Below are positions 24,609 through 36,620 of a stretch of DNA of 64,000 nucleotides, piece by piece. The stretch is from the NCBI GenBank assembly GCA_029891385.1, contig CM057235.1:23553120-23617119 (forward strand). Reading direction: 5' to 3'. The position numbers and the translations under genes are program-made. The notes beneath the pieces are model-generated. The model was not told the origin of the DNA. It did not search any database and saw nothing but the letters and a program-made list of their open reading frames with translations. Origin of the DNA: Erythroxylum novogranatense (Eukaryota; Streptophyta; Magnoliopsida; Malpighiales; Erythroxylaceae). How positions within the stretch are numbered: the stretch's first letter is position 1; each line of letters begins with the position of its first letter.

Positions 24609-25184
24609 TTAAAGCAAGTTTGACATATCCCTCTTTCCCATCCTTGCTAAGTGACCCTCAAAAATCTTTTGAGACAACATCTTCTTAAACGAATCAACAA
24701 GGTTTTGCTCCATAGGAATCTTTACCACATTCACCTCTCCACATTGTATTATCTCCCTTATAAGATGATACTTTTTCCTAACATGTTTGGCAAGTTTACA
24801 GTTTTGAGGTTCTGTAGAATTAGCTACTACCTCACTATTATCACAATAAAGTGTAATGGCCTTTGCTGCCTCAGGAACTACCTCCAAATCATTCAGGAAT
24901 TTGTAGAGCCAATCTTCTTCTTTCGCTACTTCACAAGCAGTAACACACTCAGCCTCCATAGCTGAATTAGCAATACAAGATTGCTTGACACTCCTCCATA
25001 CTATGGCTTCATCTCCTAAAATAAATATAAAACCAAAAGTTGATTTCCTTGAATCAACATCTGGTTGGAAATAAGAATCTGTATATTCTGTCGAAATAAC
25101 ATTACTTCCAGAGTAAACAAGCATTAAATTCTTCATCTTACGAAGATACTTAAGTATACACTTAACTATCGTCCAATGCTCCAT
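24609..25184 (-). pseudogene. Copia-2 RNase H
   Basis: A 191-codon open piece: MEHWTIVKCILKYLR, then YTDSYFQPDVDSRKSTFGF, AMEAECVTACEVAKE, LYCDNSEVVANS and KYHLIREIIQCGEV, which together are the full set of copia RNase H blocks with catalytic Asp, Glu and Asp positions present. It is the C-terminal domain of the polyprotein and ends just before the PPT. The join to RT upstream is frameshifted near 25190. Confidence 0.85.
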
Positions 25185-26090
25185 TCCTAGATTGGACTGC
25201 TTACTAGTCCCACTACGTAATAGATATCTAGTCTAGTGTAAAGCATTGCATACATTAAATATCCAACTGTCAAAGAATACGGAATGTTACGCATGCATTC
25301 AACCTCCTCTTGGGTTTTAGGTGCTTGTTCCTTTGAAAGTTTGAATCCATGTCTAGTAGGTATGAAACCCCCTTGGAATCCTGCATGGTTAACTTATTGA
25401 GCATATTGTCAATGTAGATTAATTGAGTCAAGGCTATCTGTTTGTTCTTATGATCCCTTATAAGCTTGATCTCTAGAACATAGTTAGACTCTCCCAAATC
25501 TTTCAATGAAAACTGTTCATTCAGTCATCCCTTAACAATAGATAACATTCCCACCTCATTCTCAATGAACATAATATCATCAACATACAGGATTAGGAAA
25601 ATAAACTTGCCTTCTTGTATTCATTTATAAATACAAGGCTCGTCTAGGTTTTGTATGAAACTATAGGTTTTGATAGACTTATCAAACTTAATATTTTAAG
25701 ACCTAGATGCTTGGTTAAGTCCACAAATGGACCTTTGCAACTTGCATACCTTATTCTCATTACCTGGCTTAATGAAACCTTCTAGTTAGGCCATACAACT
25801 GGTCTCCTCAAGATCCCCATTAAGAAATGCAATCTTGACGTCCATTTGCCATATTTTATAATCTAAATAGGCGACTATGGCCAAAAGAATCTGATGGACT
25901 TAAGCATGGCAAGCGAAGAAGAGTCTCCTTATTATCTACCCTCTTTTTTAGTATAGCTCTTAATTACAAATCTCGCTTTAAAAATCACCTTTTCATTAGA
26001 TCCTCTTTTCCTTTTGGAGATCCATTTTCACCCTATGGCTTTTACATCTGGTGGTAGATCTACAAGAATCCAGACTTCATTGGCGTACAT
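25185..26090 (-). pseudogene. Copia-2 reverse transcriptase, broken
   Basis: YVDD is encoded at 25576-25587 (ILYVDDIMFIEN context). 25270-25506 gives MKDLGESNYVLEIKLIRD, the copia block after the palm. Multiple stops and shifts. It aligns with copia-1 17691-18358. Confidence 0.75.
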
Positions 26091-26465
26091 GGAATCTATT
26101 TCCAATTCTATCGCCTTGAGCCATTTTTTTGCATCAACATCATTAATAGCCTGTGTATAAGTAATGAGATCCATTTCTTCTTGGTTTGAGATGGCAATTA
26201 TGCCTTTTCCTAGACCTAGATACCTGTCTGGTTGTCACACAACCCTCCAACTATGTCTGGACACTACTTGATGTTCAGGATGCTCTTCTTATTTAACTCT
26301 TGAATGCATTTCGGCATCTTGTTCTGCTATATTCAAATCAACTCTTGGTTTCGATGAAATAGCTAACTCATTTAGTATTACTTCATTTCTTCCTTTGTGA
26401 TTTCTCACAAATTCTTCCTCCAGGAAGATCGTGTTTGTCGACACAAATACCTTCCTGTCCTGAGG
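26091..26465 (-). pseudogene. Copia-2 integrase, C-terminal part
   Basis: Aligns with copia-1 18359-18720, in shifted frames. It is cut by gypsy-3, and the last five bases TGAGG are the target site. It continues at 32108. Confidence 0.7.
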
Positions 26466-26631
26466 TGTTGGACCCCAATTTTTGAGTAAAAATAAGAAAT
26501 ATTCAAAAGTGGATGAGTTTATTTAAATGAAGTTAAATAGCAAGAAGTAAAAAGAGAAAGTGTGAAAATATGAGAAATTGTGAAAAAGTTGACTTTTTGG
26601 CCTTGGAGAGTTGACTCTTGATTTAGGCAAA
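26466..26631 (+). repeat. Gypsy-3 5' LTR stub
   Basis: Identical by eye, over 166 bp, to the start of the 3' LTR at 26994. It then breaks off, so the deletion joins LTR position 166 to the 3' part of the internal region. Confidence 0.9.
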
Positions 26632-26993
26632 TCACTTTGTTGATTTGATTTTGACTATACATTTGTGAGATGAAATAAGGATTATCTGAAAGATAAGATA
26701 CATGATAAAGACATATGTATAGCAATTCAAAGGATTGGTCCATATTAAGGGTCATTAAGACTTGGACCATGAATTTGTGTAAATATGTTAAGGAATTTTG
26801 AGGATATAGTGTTTTAATATGATATTGGAGGTATAAAATATGAGAAGTGAAATATGGTTATAAGTTAAGAATAAGAATATGTGTGATAAGAAATTTGATA
26901 AGAAAGCGAGTGATTATGGTCATTACGCAGCAAGTACTTGGCGATTTCTAAGTATGAATTTCGAGGACGAAATTCTTTTAAGAGGGGGAGAAA
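26632..26993 (+). other. Gypsy-3 internal remnant with hairpin and PPT
   Basis: Non-coding remnant. It ends with a perfect 8-bp-stem hairpin (GAATTTCG, loop AGGA, CGAAATTC; 26956-26975) and the PPT AAGAGGGGGAGAAA (26980-26993). The hairpin usually covers the end of the chromovirus polyprotein. Confidence 0.75.
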
Positions 26994-27184
26994 TGTTGGA
27001 CCCCAATTTTTGAGTAAAAATAAGAAATATTCAAAAGTGGATGAGTTTATTTAAATGAAGTTAAATAGCAAGAAGTAAAAAGAGAAAGTGTGAAAATATG
27101 AGAAATTGTGAAAAAGTTGACTTTTTGGCCTTGGAGAGTTGACTCTTGATTTAGGCAAAATTTGAGAAAATATGCTACATGAAA

Positions 27185-27625
27185 CTTGTAGATTATGTCA
27201 AGAGCTTTCTGTAGCCATAAAGTTTGATATTTTTCGATATCGGAGTGGAAGTTATGATCACCAAAGTTAAGTATGAAATTTATTTGAAGTTTGACTTTTG
27301 GGGTTGATAGTTGACTTTTGATCTAGGCCTAATTCGAGGCAATGATCAACGTGAAACTTGTAGCCTCTGTCGAGAGCTTTTCGTGGACATAAAGTTTGCT
27401 ATTTTTCGATGTCGGGATTGAGAGATATGAATGTCGGAAGATATGCTTTTTGAAAATGTTATTAAGTATAGATTTGCATGTGCTATACTTCGAGGCCACT
27501 CGTCGTATGGATTTAGTCTGAATTGGAGTAAGTGGTATTACTGAAAGTTGTAGCTTGTATGTCGATCTTTCCGACGCCATAAAGTTTGTAATTTTTTGAT
27601 ATCGGAGTTAGGAGTTATGATTTTC
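27185..27625. repeat. Three ~90-bp repeats with GATATCGGAGT core
   Basis: Copies begin near 27185, 27350 and 27540. Each has GAAACTTGTAG, a GAGCTTT-like word, CATAAAGTTTG, ATTTTTCGATATCGGAG and a final TTATGA. Gypsy-5 carries a related unit near 39520-39600. Confidence 0.75.
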
Positions 27626-28782
27626 GGAAAACCCATTTTGTTCTTGGGTTTTCAATCCGACCTTTTTGTAATCTTTTGTGCATAATTCCTTCATCCGACA
27701 TCCGATTGACTCAATTCTTGAAGCGTTGAATTCCTAAGACAATTACGTTCATTTTTATGAAGAATTATGATTTTTAGGAGATTAAATGGAAAGAGATTGA
27801 TTGAACCAAAGTAAGAGATGAGTTATAGGTTATAAATTGGATAATTTTCTGAACATAGTTCAGTATTTTGCAATTTTCGGGAGTTATACAGTTCCGATTG
27901 AGGTGATTCTTGAGGAAAAATAAAGTTAAGACATAGGGCTACAATTCTTGTGAAGGGATCGAAATTTAATTTCATCCCTAAGATTGTCAAATTCTGGACT
28001 GAAGTTATGTTAAAGTTCAGTTTCGGATTTTGTGCAGGTCAGTTATTATTTCGGTCATAACTTCTTCGTTTTAGATTCGAATTGAACGCTGTCGGTGGCG
28101 TTGGATTCGTATGATCTAGAGGAACAATTTTCATGAAGAAAGTTTGTCCAAATTATTTCGTTTAGATGTTGGAAATCAGGACGCAAGTTATCAGTTTTTC
28201 AAAATCCTGCACATGGGCAAACTTGGAAATAGGCTTAATTGGAGGGCAAGATGGTAATTTGTGTTTCATTAAATGAAACACATAAGAGGGTGTCGTTTTA
28301 GCCTACAGAAACTTGGAGAATTCACGAAAATTCCAGAACCAAAGAGAAGAGATAAGAAAGAAAGAAGAAAAGAATGGAGAGAAGGAAGTTTCGGTTGAAA
28401 GAGGAGAGAGCTCGTGACTTCAAGAACAAAAGGAGAAGAAAGAAGTCACGAAATCATCAAGGAGAAAAGAAGAGATGATTTCGGCTGTCCAAAGGAAAGA
28501 GGAAGAGTTGTCTTCCATTTGAGCCAAAGGAAGAAGAAAGTCGTGGGTCATTCTCAAGGTAGGGATTTCGAAAATCTCTTGGTTTTATTGTATGGGTTTC
28601 TCTTTTCTTGCTTGAAGATGGTGATTTGAAGAGAGATTCATGAAAGAATAAGGAAAGGGAATGGTTTTATCTTTCATTAAAGCCAAATTCTGATTTCGTG
28701 GGGTTGCATTTGGGTGAGAAGATTATTGAATTTTGTTGATTTTTTTTTATAAGTGTTGATGCTAAAGGTGGAGATAAGATAT

Positions 28783-29790
28783 GGGTAAGGTTAGATGGAA
28801 TGAATTTCATGTTTTCCCTTGTTCTTAAAATTTCCAGCATGTTGCTCATTTGGTAATTCATGGTTTGTTGATTAATTAGATAGGTTTTGATGTTAATAAG
28901 TTAGTTAGAGTATAGGTAAGGTGATGTTAAATCAATTTCAAGTTTTCCCATTTTAAAGAAAATTCCAGCATGTGTATCATTGGTTAATTCATGGTTTTAT
29001 GGATGAGTTTTGATACAAATTGCTTAGTTAAAGTATGGGTAAGATTAGGTGAGGTTATGTAGATTGAAATTCAAGTTTTCCAATCCTTGAAGAAAATTTC
29101 AGCATGTAAATTCATGGTTGTTTTGTAGAATGAAGGAAAGAGAAGAAGAAGGTTAGGGTTGTAAGCTTGAGAAAGGAAAGTTAAAGAGGTTTTAATGAAA
29201 AGAAGAAGGATTTGAAAGTAGAAGAAAATCTGATTTGCTTGGTTTATGGATGAGTTTTGGTTGTTATAACATATAAAGATATAAGGAAAGTTAGGTTAGT
29301 TGAAATGGAAGTTTTCCATGCTTTGAAAAATTTCAGCATTATTAAGTCATGATTTTTGTTAGAGTTTTTGCCTTTTTCCTTAACCATGGTGGTTTGAGAG
29401 TGCATATAAAGAAAAGGGAAGGTTAGATTAATTTCAAATGTAAGTTGTTCCATTCCTTGAAAATTTCAGCATGTATCTCTTATGTTAAATCATGGTTCTT
29501 TGTTAGAATTTTGTGCCTTGGTTTGAAGAATTCTTCAAGAAAGAATAAGAAAGAAAGGAAAAAGGGAAAGAGGAAGGATTATTAAAAAAAAAATCAGATT
29601 TGGTGTGGTGTTTTTAAGGCATGAGATTCTTGGAAATAATTGATACAATTGAGATAGGCTTTGATGGTTATGGTTTAGGAAAGGTATAGGCAAAGTGAGA
29701 TAGGGTTTTAGTCATGTTTTTCATTCGTTAGAAATTTCCAGCTTTGATATTTAGTGTTAATTAAGGTTTTGTATGCTTTGATTAAGGGCA
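28783..29790. repeat. Six degenerate repeats with TTCCAGCATG core
   Basis: The theme AAGTTTTCC, AAAATTTCCAGCATG, TAATTCATGGTT recurs at about 28830, 28962, 29094, 29325, 29458 and 29733. Internal repetition of this kind explains part of the great length of this LTR. Confidence 0.65.
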
Positions 29791-30170
29791 ATTAAAGGCG
29801 TTTGGGGATTGAGGAAGGACATGTGAACCTATTGCAAAGCTTAAGGATTCAAGGTGGGTGATTTCTTAATACTTGAGATAATATGCATTAAAGTTTTTCT
29901 AATAAATGCAAACTAATGTTTTCCACCAATGACTTAGCATGTTTGTATGACTTACTTTATGTGATGTCCTTCACTTATATGTGATATTCTTGAGTATGAA
30001 TTTATGTTAGAATGGATTGTTAAATGGTTTGTAACATGAATTCCGATGCTTTGTAATATTTGAATTAGTTTTGATAATGATCTGATTTGAAAACAATTTG
30101 AAAGTCAAATTTGAAAAGTGCCTTCTGGCAACTGTTTGTTTTAAGCATGAATATGTGAATTGTATGGGTT

Positions 30171-30545
30171 TGGTTAGGTCCCTCCGTAGAGTCGATTACT
30201 CGTCTCCTCTCGATAGCCTTCTCCGGCTGCCCGCAGTGGCTTAGGAGTTCGATTTGATTCCCCTCATTCACGGCCGCATATGACCGCTATGCGAGAATGT
30301 GCGACGTCTCTGTTAGACCGAAACCAAACCATTCTGAAATGTTATGTGCTGTTTGATATTTGTTGAATTTGTAATTGTTTGAAAAGTAGTATTCCGTGAA
30401 GAGTTTTGACAAATTAAAATGCTTTTCTCAATGTGACTTGTATGAAAAGATTGAATGAATGAATAACGGTTTTCGCGTATTTCGCTTATTAAGTTATTAC
30501 TCACGGAGCCGCCGAGCTCACCCCCATTTTCCCTCCTCGTAGCAA
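30171..30545 (+). other. Conserved LTR blocks shared by gypsy-3, -4 and -5
   Basis: A GC-rich block with ATAGCCTTCTCCGGCTGCCC (30212-30231) and, about 290 bp further, GAGCTCACCCCC (30508-30520). Gypsy-5 has both at 38510-38550 and 38917-38930. Gypsy-4, on the minus strand, has both at 34225-34260 and 33822-33838. Confidence 0.7.
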
Positions 30546-31584
30546 GCAAGAATCCGGTCGTCGCGATCGGGATTGAGGAAAATCCGATGCATTTTGTTGG
30601 TTTAGAAGTCTCAAAGCTTTAGTTTGTGCTTTGTAAATGAGTTTTATCTTTTGGATGTATTTAGGCTAAAATGCCTTGAAAGAATTGTATTTGCTCAATT
30701 CCATGTAAATGTGAGAAATGTATCTTGTATATGCATTCCAAAATGTATTGATGGGAGTATGCTTAAGAATGGTTAGAAAAGTAAATTTGTGTTGTTTTAT
30801 AATCTTGTAAATGAGTAGCGAAAAAAAGATGAAGTTGTTGCCATTTTGAGTTGGTTGATGGGATTGTATGGCTTTATTTGAATCTTAAGAGTGTGATATT
30901 GCCCTTTTGAGTTGGTGTTTGGGATGTGCTATGGTGATTGGAAGATTGAAGTGGTTTTGTGCAGGTTTGGAGCTTGGATGGTTTAGCTTTAGGATTTGGC
31001 TAGAGCATTTTTTAAGGGGGAAAATTTGGGCAGCAACTTCGCTTAAGGTTTAGACCCTCTTAGAGAGGAAATTACTGTGGAAGTCTTCTAAAATTTTTAG
31101 AGCATGTTAAGATCTTGAAAACGGTATAAAATGGGTTAGTTTTCACTTAAGATGAAAAAGATATGAGCGTTTAAGTTTGCTGCCCATTATGCATTTGGGT
31201 TTCAATTACTATTCATCGCCATTTTGGGCTGAACCCTCGAAGGGTTTTTCGCCTTTAGAGCGATATCGGGATTTTTCATCTTTCACAAAGATGTAGAGTT
31301 TATCAAGATCTTTAAAATGAGATATGGTGTGTTCTAATTGGAATTGAGTAAAAGTTATAAGGATCGAAATTGGCGGTTACTATTCATATGGTCAATTACT
31401 ATTCCTTTGGTCATTTTGCATTTTCTCTTATAACTTTCTCGTTTGGCCTCCGATTCACCCGAAATTCGAACCAGTGACTTCTCATCAAGTGTCCTACCTT
31501 TCCTTGCAAAATGTCCAATTGTTAGCTTAATTGAATTTTGTCGAATTAGCCTCACGTTTGTCTTGTTGATTTACCCTATTTGAA

Positions 31585-31930
31585 TTATGCTTCAAGATGT
31601 TCGCTTTATCGCACTATGCCTTTCAAACCGATGTGCTTTTGTTTCCGCTTTTGTTTTGTTTCCTTCCGCCTTATACCTTTCGGTTCAAGTTGCGTTGGCT
31701 TCCGTTTCGTTTGTTTCTATCCTTTGTTATCCGATTCGACTCGTTTCAATCTATTTTGCTTTCGATTTCGAGCCTTCGATTTGCTTTGTAATTTGCTTCG
31801 GATACAATTCTTTAGTCTTGATTTTCATGTGCTTCGTAGTTTGTTTCATTATGTTTCTTCGTTTCTGTATGCTTTTCCTCCGTTCCGTTGAATTTACTTT
31901 TGTTTCGTTCTTCGTTTCGTTCTTCGGTTA
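31585..31930 (+). repeat. TTTCG-rich degenerate tract
   Basis: Pyrimidine-rich DNA of TTTCGNTT-like words near the LTR end. It opens all three + frames into Phe/Cys/Leu-rich runs, which are not genes. Gypsy-4 has the equivalent tract at 32745-33000. Confidence 0.7.
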
Positions 31931-32102
31931 AGACCCGACTCATAAAAATGGAGTTAAGATGAATAAGAAAAAAAAATTATATCGGGATTTTCGAATTAGA
32001 GATTGGATATTCGGTAACGGGTTATAAGAGTTCATAAGGAATCATGTGTACGTATTGAGGGAATATGTATAAGTAGTTGGGTTCCGAATACGGGATCTAA
32101 CA

Positions 32103-32715
32103 TGAGGATTATAAAAATAGTACCCTTATGTACCTGTAGGATATCCTATAAACAAACATACTTCAGACCTTAGTTTCATCTTTGTGGATTCAAGCTTTAG
32201 AATAAGGGCTAGGCAACCCCAATTCCTTAAGTTTCGTAATGAAGGCACTCGGCCAGTCCACAACTCCCTAGGTGTTTTAGGAACTGATTTGGATGGAGCA
32301 AAGTTAAGAAGATATCTTACCGTTTGTATGGCATATCTTCATAACGATTCTGGAAGGCTAGCATAGGACAACATTGATCTTACCATTTTCAATAGAGTCC
32401 TATTTCTCCTCTCAGCTACGTCATTCCGTTGAGGTGTTCGAGGAGGTATCAAGTTAGAAATAATTTCATTGTCAATTAAATATTGCTGGAACTCTCCAAA
32501 TAAGTACTCACCACCTCAATCCGATCGAAGTTGTTTTAATGGCTTGCCTAGCTGCTTCTCAGCCTCAACTTTGAATTCTTTGAACTTTTCAAAGACTTCA
32601 CTCTTTTTATGCATCAAATACAAATAGTCATGTCTAGAGTAATCATCTATAATGGTTAAGAAATATTCGTAGCCTCCTCTAGCTTATACGTTCATAGGCC
32701 TATGCACATTAGTAT
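32103..32715 (-). pseudogene. Copia-2 integrase, core
   Basis: Resumes after gypsy-3 (TGAGG repeated at 32103-32107) and aligns with copia-1 18720-19320. The D,D,E blocks are recognisable, with a stop replacing a residue beside the second Asp (SD then stop, then GGEY) and QRNDVAERRNRT for the Glu. It is cut by gypsy-4 after AGTAT. Confidence 0.78.
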
Positions 32716-32744
32716 TGTTGGGACCCGATCCGAGACCGGACCCC

Positions 32745-33000
32745 AACAGGAAAAGCGGAAACGGAAGAAGCGGAGAACAAAGCAAAACGTAAAACGAAAG
32801 CGGAAGCAAATCAAAATCGAATACGAATACGAACGAATATGAATCGAATCAAAGAAAAGAAACAAAAAATAAGGCGAAATCAAATCGGATAGCGAAAACA
32901 AAGTACCCAAAACGAAAGAACGGAAATCATACATCGAAAGTATCGATCGGTCAAAAAGAGAAAAAATTGAATAATCGAATCCGACAACAAAATGCGGAAC
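32745..33000 (-). repeat. CGAAA-rich degenerate tract
   Basis: The complement of the TTTCG tract of gypsy-3, at the same place near the 3' end of the LTR. Confidence 0.65.
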
Positions 33001-33821
33001 CAAATCATAAAAACAGATCGAATTCAAAACATACAAACAGAGTAATTGAACTGAACAATTATCCGACATCCGATAACAAAAAAATAGAGAAATACGATCG
33101 CATTGGAAACCCTAAGACTAATCAATCCGAAACTGGTATAATTTTTTTTCCTCTCTTTCATTCATTTATCAAAATCATACAAAACCATCTTATTTCCCTT
33201 TTTGGAAGTTAATCCTTATACCAAAGATCTCAATTCATATCATTCGTCTTAATCACGCAATATCTCAAAATCATCTATAACAAAACTTATGTCTTTTGTC
33301 AAAGAATCTCACACATGACTTATACAAAAATCTTATTATTCCTCTCTTTTGCCAAATTACACTCAACACACATATCCATATACCCATGACTCATTCACCA
33401 TAAAGCATACTCAAATAAACACTTCAATAACTCAAATCCAGCAACACAATTCATCGGACCACCCTTCCAGAGGCCAAACCACAACCAGTACACAATTTAT
33501 ATACAAAACCATTCATATTCATCTCATCTCAATTCAGTATGCAAATCCATATTCCATATCCATACACAATTTCATAACTCATTACCATCATGAATTAATA
33601 TGCTTACAAAACATAAATGGTATTCCAAGCCATAATACAACGTCAGTACTAAAATCCAAAATACACGAGATAATACAACTCCAAAATTCTCAAAAAAAGT
33701 CTAAGGACTTATCTTCCAACAATCTAACTTAAAAACACATCATATGTACACATAAAAACAAACAAAAGCCTTCACTTTCTTTCACCTGATCTTCTTCTCA
33801 TCACCTGTGGATGGGAATGAA

Positions 33822-34265
33822 GGGGGTGAGCTTATAGCTCGTGGGTAACATGTTTATAACCGGAAACAAGCAAAAACCATTGTAAAGTTCAAATTGAAAT
33901 CCATATCACATATTTTCAAATTCAATAAGCCAAAACTATTGAAATGTTCATTTGTTATATAAAAATCTTGATAATTTCGTAAAATGCTTCATTTCCAAAT
34001 TCTCTGTCAAATTTGAAATTCCAACTCAAAGCTTATATCAAAAATACCATCACATTACAAAGCATATTCATTTCATCATCAATATAAAACACTCAATTTA
34101 TGCAACATATTTGACAATTCCATGATGCAATGCACAAACAAATGGCTCAAGAGTTCCATAAACGAAAAGGGTGTAGTTTACACCGTAAACAAAACTAGTC
34201 CAATTTTTCAGGATCTCGTGGCCCCAAGCGGGCACCCGGGAGAAGGCTATGGGTCATCGTGCACG
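33822..34265 (-). other. Conserved LTR blocks (gypsy-4 copy)
   Basis: The minus strand gives ATAGCCTTCTCCCGGGTGCC then GCTTGGGGCCACGAGATCC at 34207-34260 and AGCTCACCCCCTTCATTCCC at 33816-33840, as in gypsy-3 and gypsy-5. Confidence 0.7.
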
Positions 34266-35876
34266 TGACTAACGAAACAAGTTCTCTCTTGCCCAAACAA
34301 AAGCACATAGTCATTTCATGCTCAATCAACTTATTTGAATGCTTTCATACTTTCAAGCTTTTCTATCTTTTCCATTCATACAAAAATGCCATAACATGTT
34401 TTAATGGCATAACTTGAGCATAATTCGCAAATCACAATGCATTTTCAATAATCACAATATCACACAAATTCACATATCAAGTTCTCAATCAATTAAGCAT
34501 ATACACACATAAGCAAATTCTTTAAATCATTTAAAAGCAATATATGAAGTAATTGAAATCATTTAGTTCTCTTGATTTGGAAAAACTTTAGTGGCTCATT
34601 ATTCAATTATAAACATGAAACCCACCTCAATTCCGTGCTTGAAGCTTGCCCAATGCTTCAATTCTCCAAAGCCTTTCTTCTTTCCTCCAATATAAAATTC
34701 CCTAAGCCATAATCATCCAAATTCAACATCATAATTAGCATAATCCTCAAAATTAACTATAGGAAACCCATACTCATCATTTTTCCAAGCTATCTAAAGC
34801 AAGAATTTTTAAATTCCCAAAATCACAAAAATTGACATAAACCCTAATTCCCAATTATCCAAAATTGAATCAATTATAACATGTAATCTCCAAAATTGAC
34901 TTCATAATCCACAAACTCATATCATTTCCATGCTATCTCACTCAAAAATTCATGAAAAACTCAAAGCTTAAAAATTTCTCTTACCTTCATCTTCCACCAT
35001 TTTCGAATTTTCTTAGCTTCCAAAGGAAGCTTTCACCCTCTTCCACATTTTTCCTCTTGAATCATCTCTAAAACCGCACTTGAAGCTTACCAAAAATCAA
35101 AACCCTAAGTTCTTTCTTCTTCCTCCTTTTTCACCACCGAAAACTTGCTCTCTCCTGCCTTCTTTCTATTCTTTTCTTCTTTCCTTTTTTAATTTTCGTG
35201 CCTCTCCTTTCTTATATGAAGGCTCACCTTGACAAATGACCAACTTGCCATTAATGAGTGTAAAAGGACCAATTTTCCCTTACATATTAGCCTTATAACT
35301 TAAAACCTTAAGTGAGCTTCCAACAATGCCTTTCGTTTTTGCTTTGAAAACTGAAACCGTCACTCCTTATTTTGATCAGGTAAATGAAACAATTTCACAA
35401 AATTTCCTACTCGAAAAATGTTCCTCTATGTCTCAATTTTAATACGCCACCAAAAATGTTCAATTCGGTTCATAAATGAAACGTTATGACTAAAAATACT
35501 TTCAGACCATTGCAAAACCGAGGCTGAACACTACACCTAACTTCAATCTAGAAATTGAAAGTATTAGAGGCTAAATTACCATTCAGCTCCTTCAAATAAC
35601 TTGTAGATCCATGTCTCTAGTTTAATTTGCAACAAGAATCAACTCAATCGGAGCTCTATAGCTCAAGATATCACCAAACTACTGAAGCATAGTCAGACCT
35701 TTTTAACCGATCATCACACTTTGTTTCGATCCACCTTTTTCAATTTAATATCAAGACCAATCAACAAGGTATGGAGAGATATAAAAATGTCTTAGGAGTC
35801 CAACGCTTCAAAAATCAGGTCGATCGGAGGTCGGATGAAAAAGTTATGGCCAAAAGAAGGAAGAGAGGTCGGTCAA

Positions 35877-36065
35877 TCGAAAATCGACCGCGCGGGACGC
35901 GCGACAGACTCGCACGGGCGAGAGAGCGCATGCTCGCCCGATCAGGCGAGCGGCCGAACAGTCGGGCGCTCGGTCGGGCGCGTGCGGGCACTTGGTCGGG
36001 CGCTCGGTCGTGCGGGCGCTCAGTCGGGCGCTCGGTCGGTCGGGCCAGCGGCCGAGCGATCGGCC
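35877..36065. repeat. GC-rich island of GGTCGGGCGCTC words
   Basis: Very GC-rich in an AT-rich setting. CGGTCGGGCGCTCGGTCG-type words repeat at least six times. An earlier near-palindrome, GCTCGCCCGATCAGGCGAGC, spans 35932-35951. It opens Arg/Gly/Ala-rich frames that are not genes. Confidence 0.8.
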
Positions 36066-36099
36066 ACGCGATTCCGACCTCCTAACTTCTGACCTTCAT

Positions 36100-36620
36100 A
36101 TCTTTTGGCTCCAAACTCCAAATTTTACAAACTTAGTACCATTGGAAAGATAAAAGACATATCTATCATTTTCAAGAAGGACTCAAAAGCAAGTTTGGTC
36201 ACTAAAAGGGTCAAAAGTTTACTCCAGGATGACCGATTGACAAGCTCCTAATAAATAGTACCAAAACTTGTAAACATCATAATTTTTGACTCAAAACTCC
36301 AAATTTTACAAACTTGGTATCTGTGGAAAGATAAAAGCAAGATCTACAATTTCCATGCAGGACTTAAAAGTCAATTCCATCTCTAAAGTGGTCAAAAACC
36401 CTGTCAAAGATACTGCCTCTACTTGTCATCCCAAAATAGTAACAACAACTTGTAAAAATCATAACTTCCTACTTCATAGCCCAAAATTTCCATACTTTAC
36501 ACCAATGGAAAGATCAAAACATAATCTAAAGCTTTCATGAAGCATTTAAAAACAATCTCTGTCTCTGTAAGGGTCAAACTTCCAATTAAAGGCACTACCC
36601 ACTTAAATGTCATCCTATAC
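36100..36620. repeat. Three degenerate ~176-bp direct repeats
   Basis: Copies start near 36104, 36280 and 36460. Each has CATAA.TTTT, AACTCCAAATTTTACAAACTT, a TGGAAAGAT word and an AAGGGTCAAA-like end. Weaker copies continue to about 36900. Confidence 0.75.

Larger units (their letters stand above)
26466..32102 (+). mobile_element. Gypsy-3: collapsed chromovirus-type element with a 5.1-kb 3' LTR
   Basis: A + strand insertion bounded by TGAGG at 26461-26465 and 32103-32107. It consists of a 166-bp stub of 5' LTR, 362 bp of internal 3' end with a PPT, and a 5,109-bp 3' LTR (TGTTGGACCCC...GGGATCTAACA). PBS, gag and pol are absent. The GAATTTCGAGGACGAAATTC motif before the PPT is typical of plant chromoviruses (Tekay/Del). 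Confidence 0.82.
26994..32102 (+). repeat. Gypsy-3 3' LTR (5,109 bp)
   Basis: Exact TSD at its outer end and a PPT at its inner end. It contains three copies of a GATATCGGAGT repeat, a series of about 150-bp repeats, two blocks shared with gypsy-4 and gypsy-5, and a TTTCG-rich tail. No protein-coding gene is seen in it. Confidence 0.8.

Noticed and set aside
26466..27170. Simple tandem duplication of a 166-bp sequence
   Set aside because: The second copy follows a PPT and both outer ends are flanked by TGAGG, so the copies are LTR starts of one element.
31580..31931. Three overlapping + frames rich in Phe and Cys
   Set aside because: All three frames are open over the same TTTCG-rich tract, which is compositional. 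The equivalent tract in gypsy-4 has no matching protein.
35771..36092. Two Arg/Gly-rich frames
   Set aside because: Produced by the GC-rich repeat island inside a solo LTR; no family resemblance.
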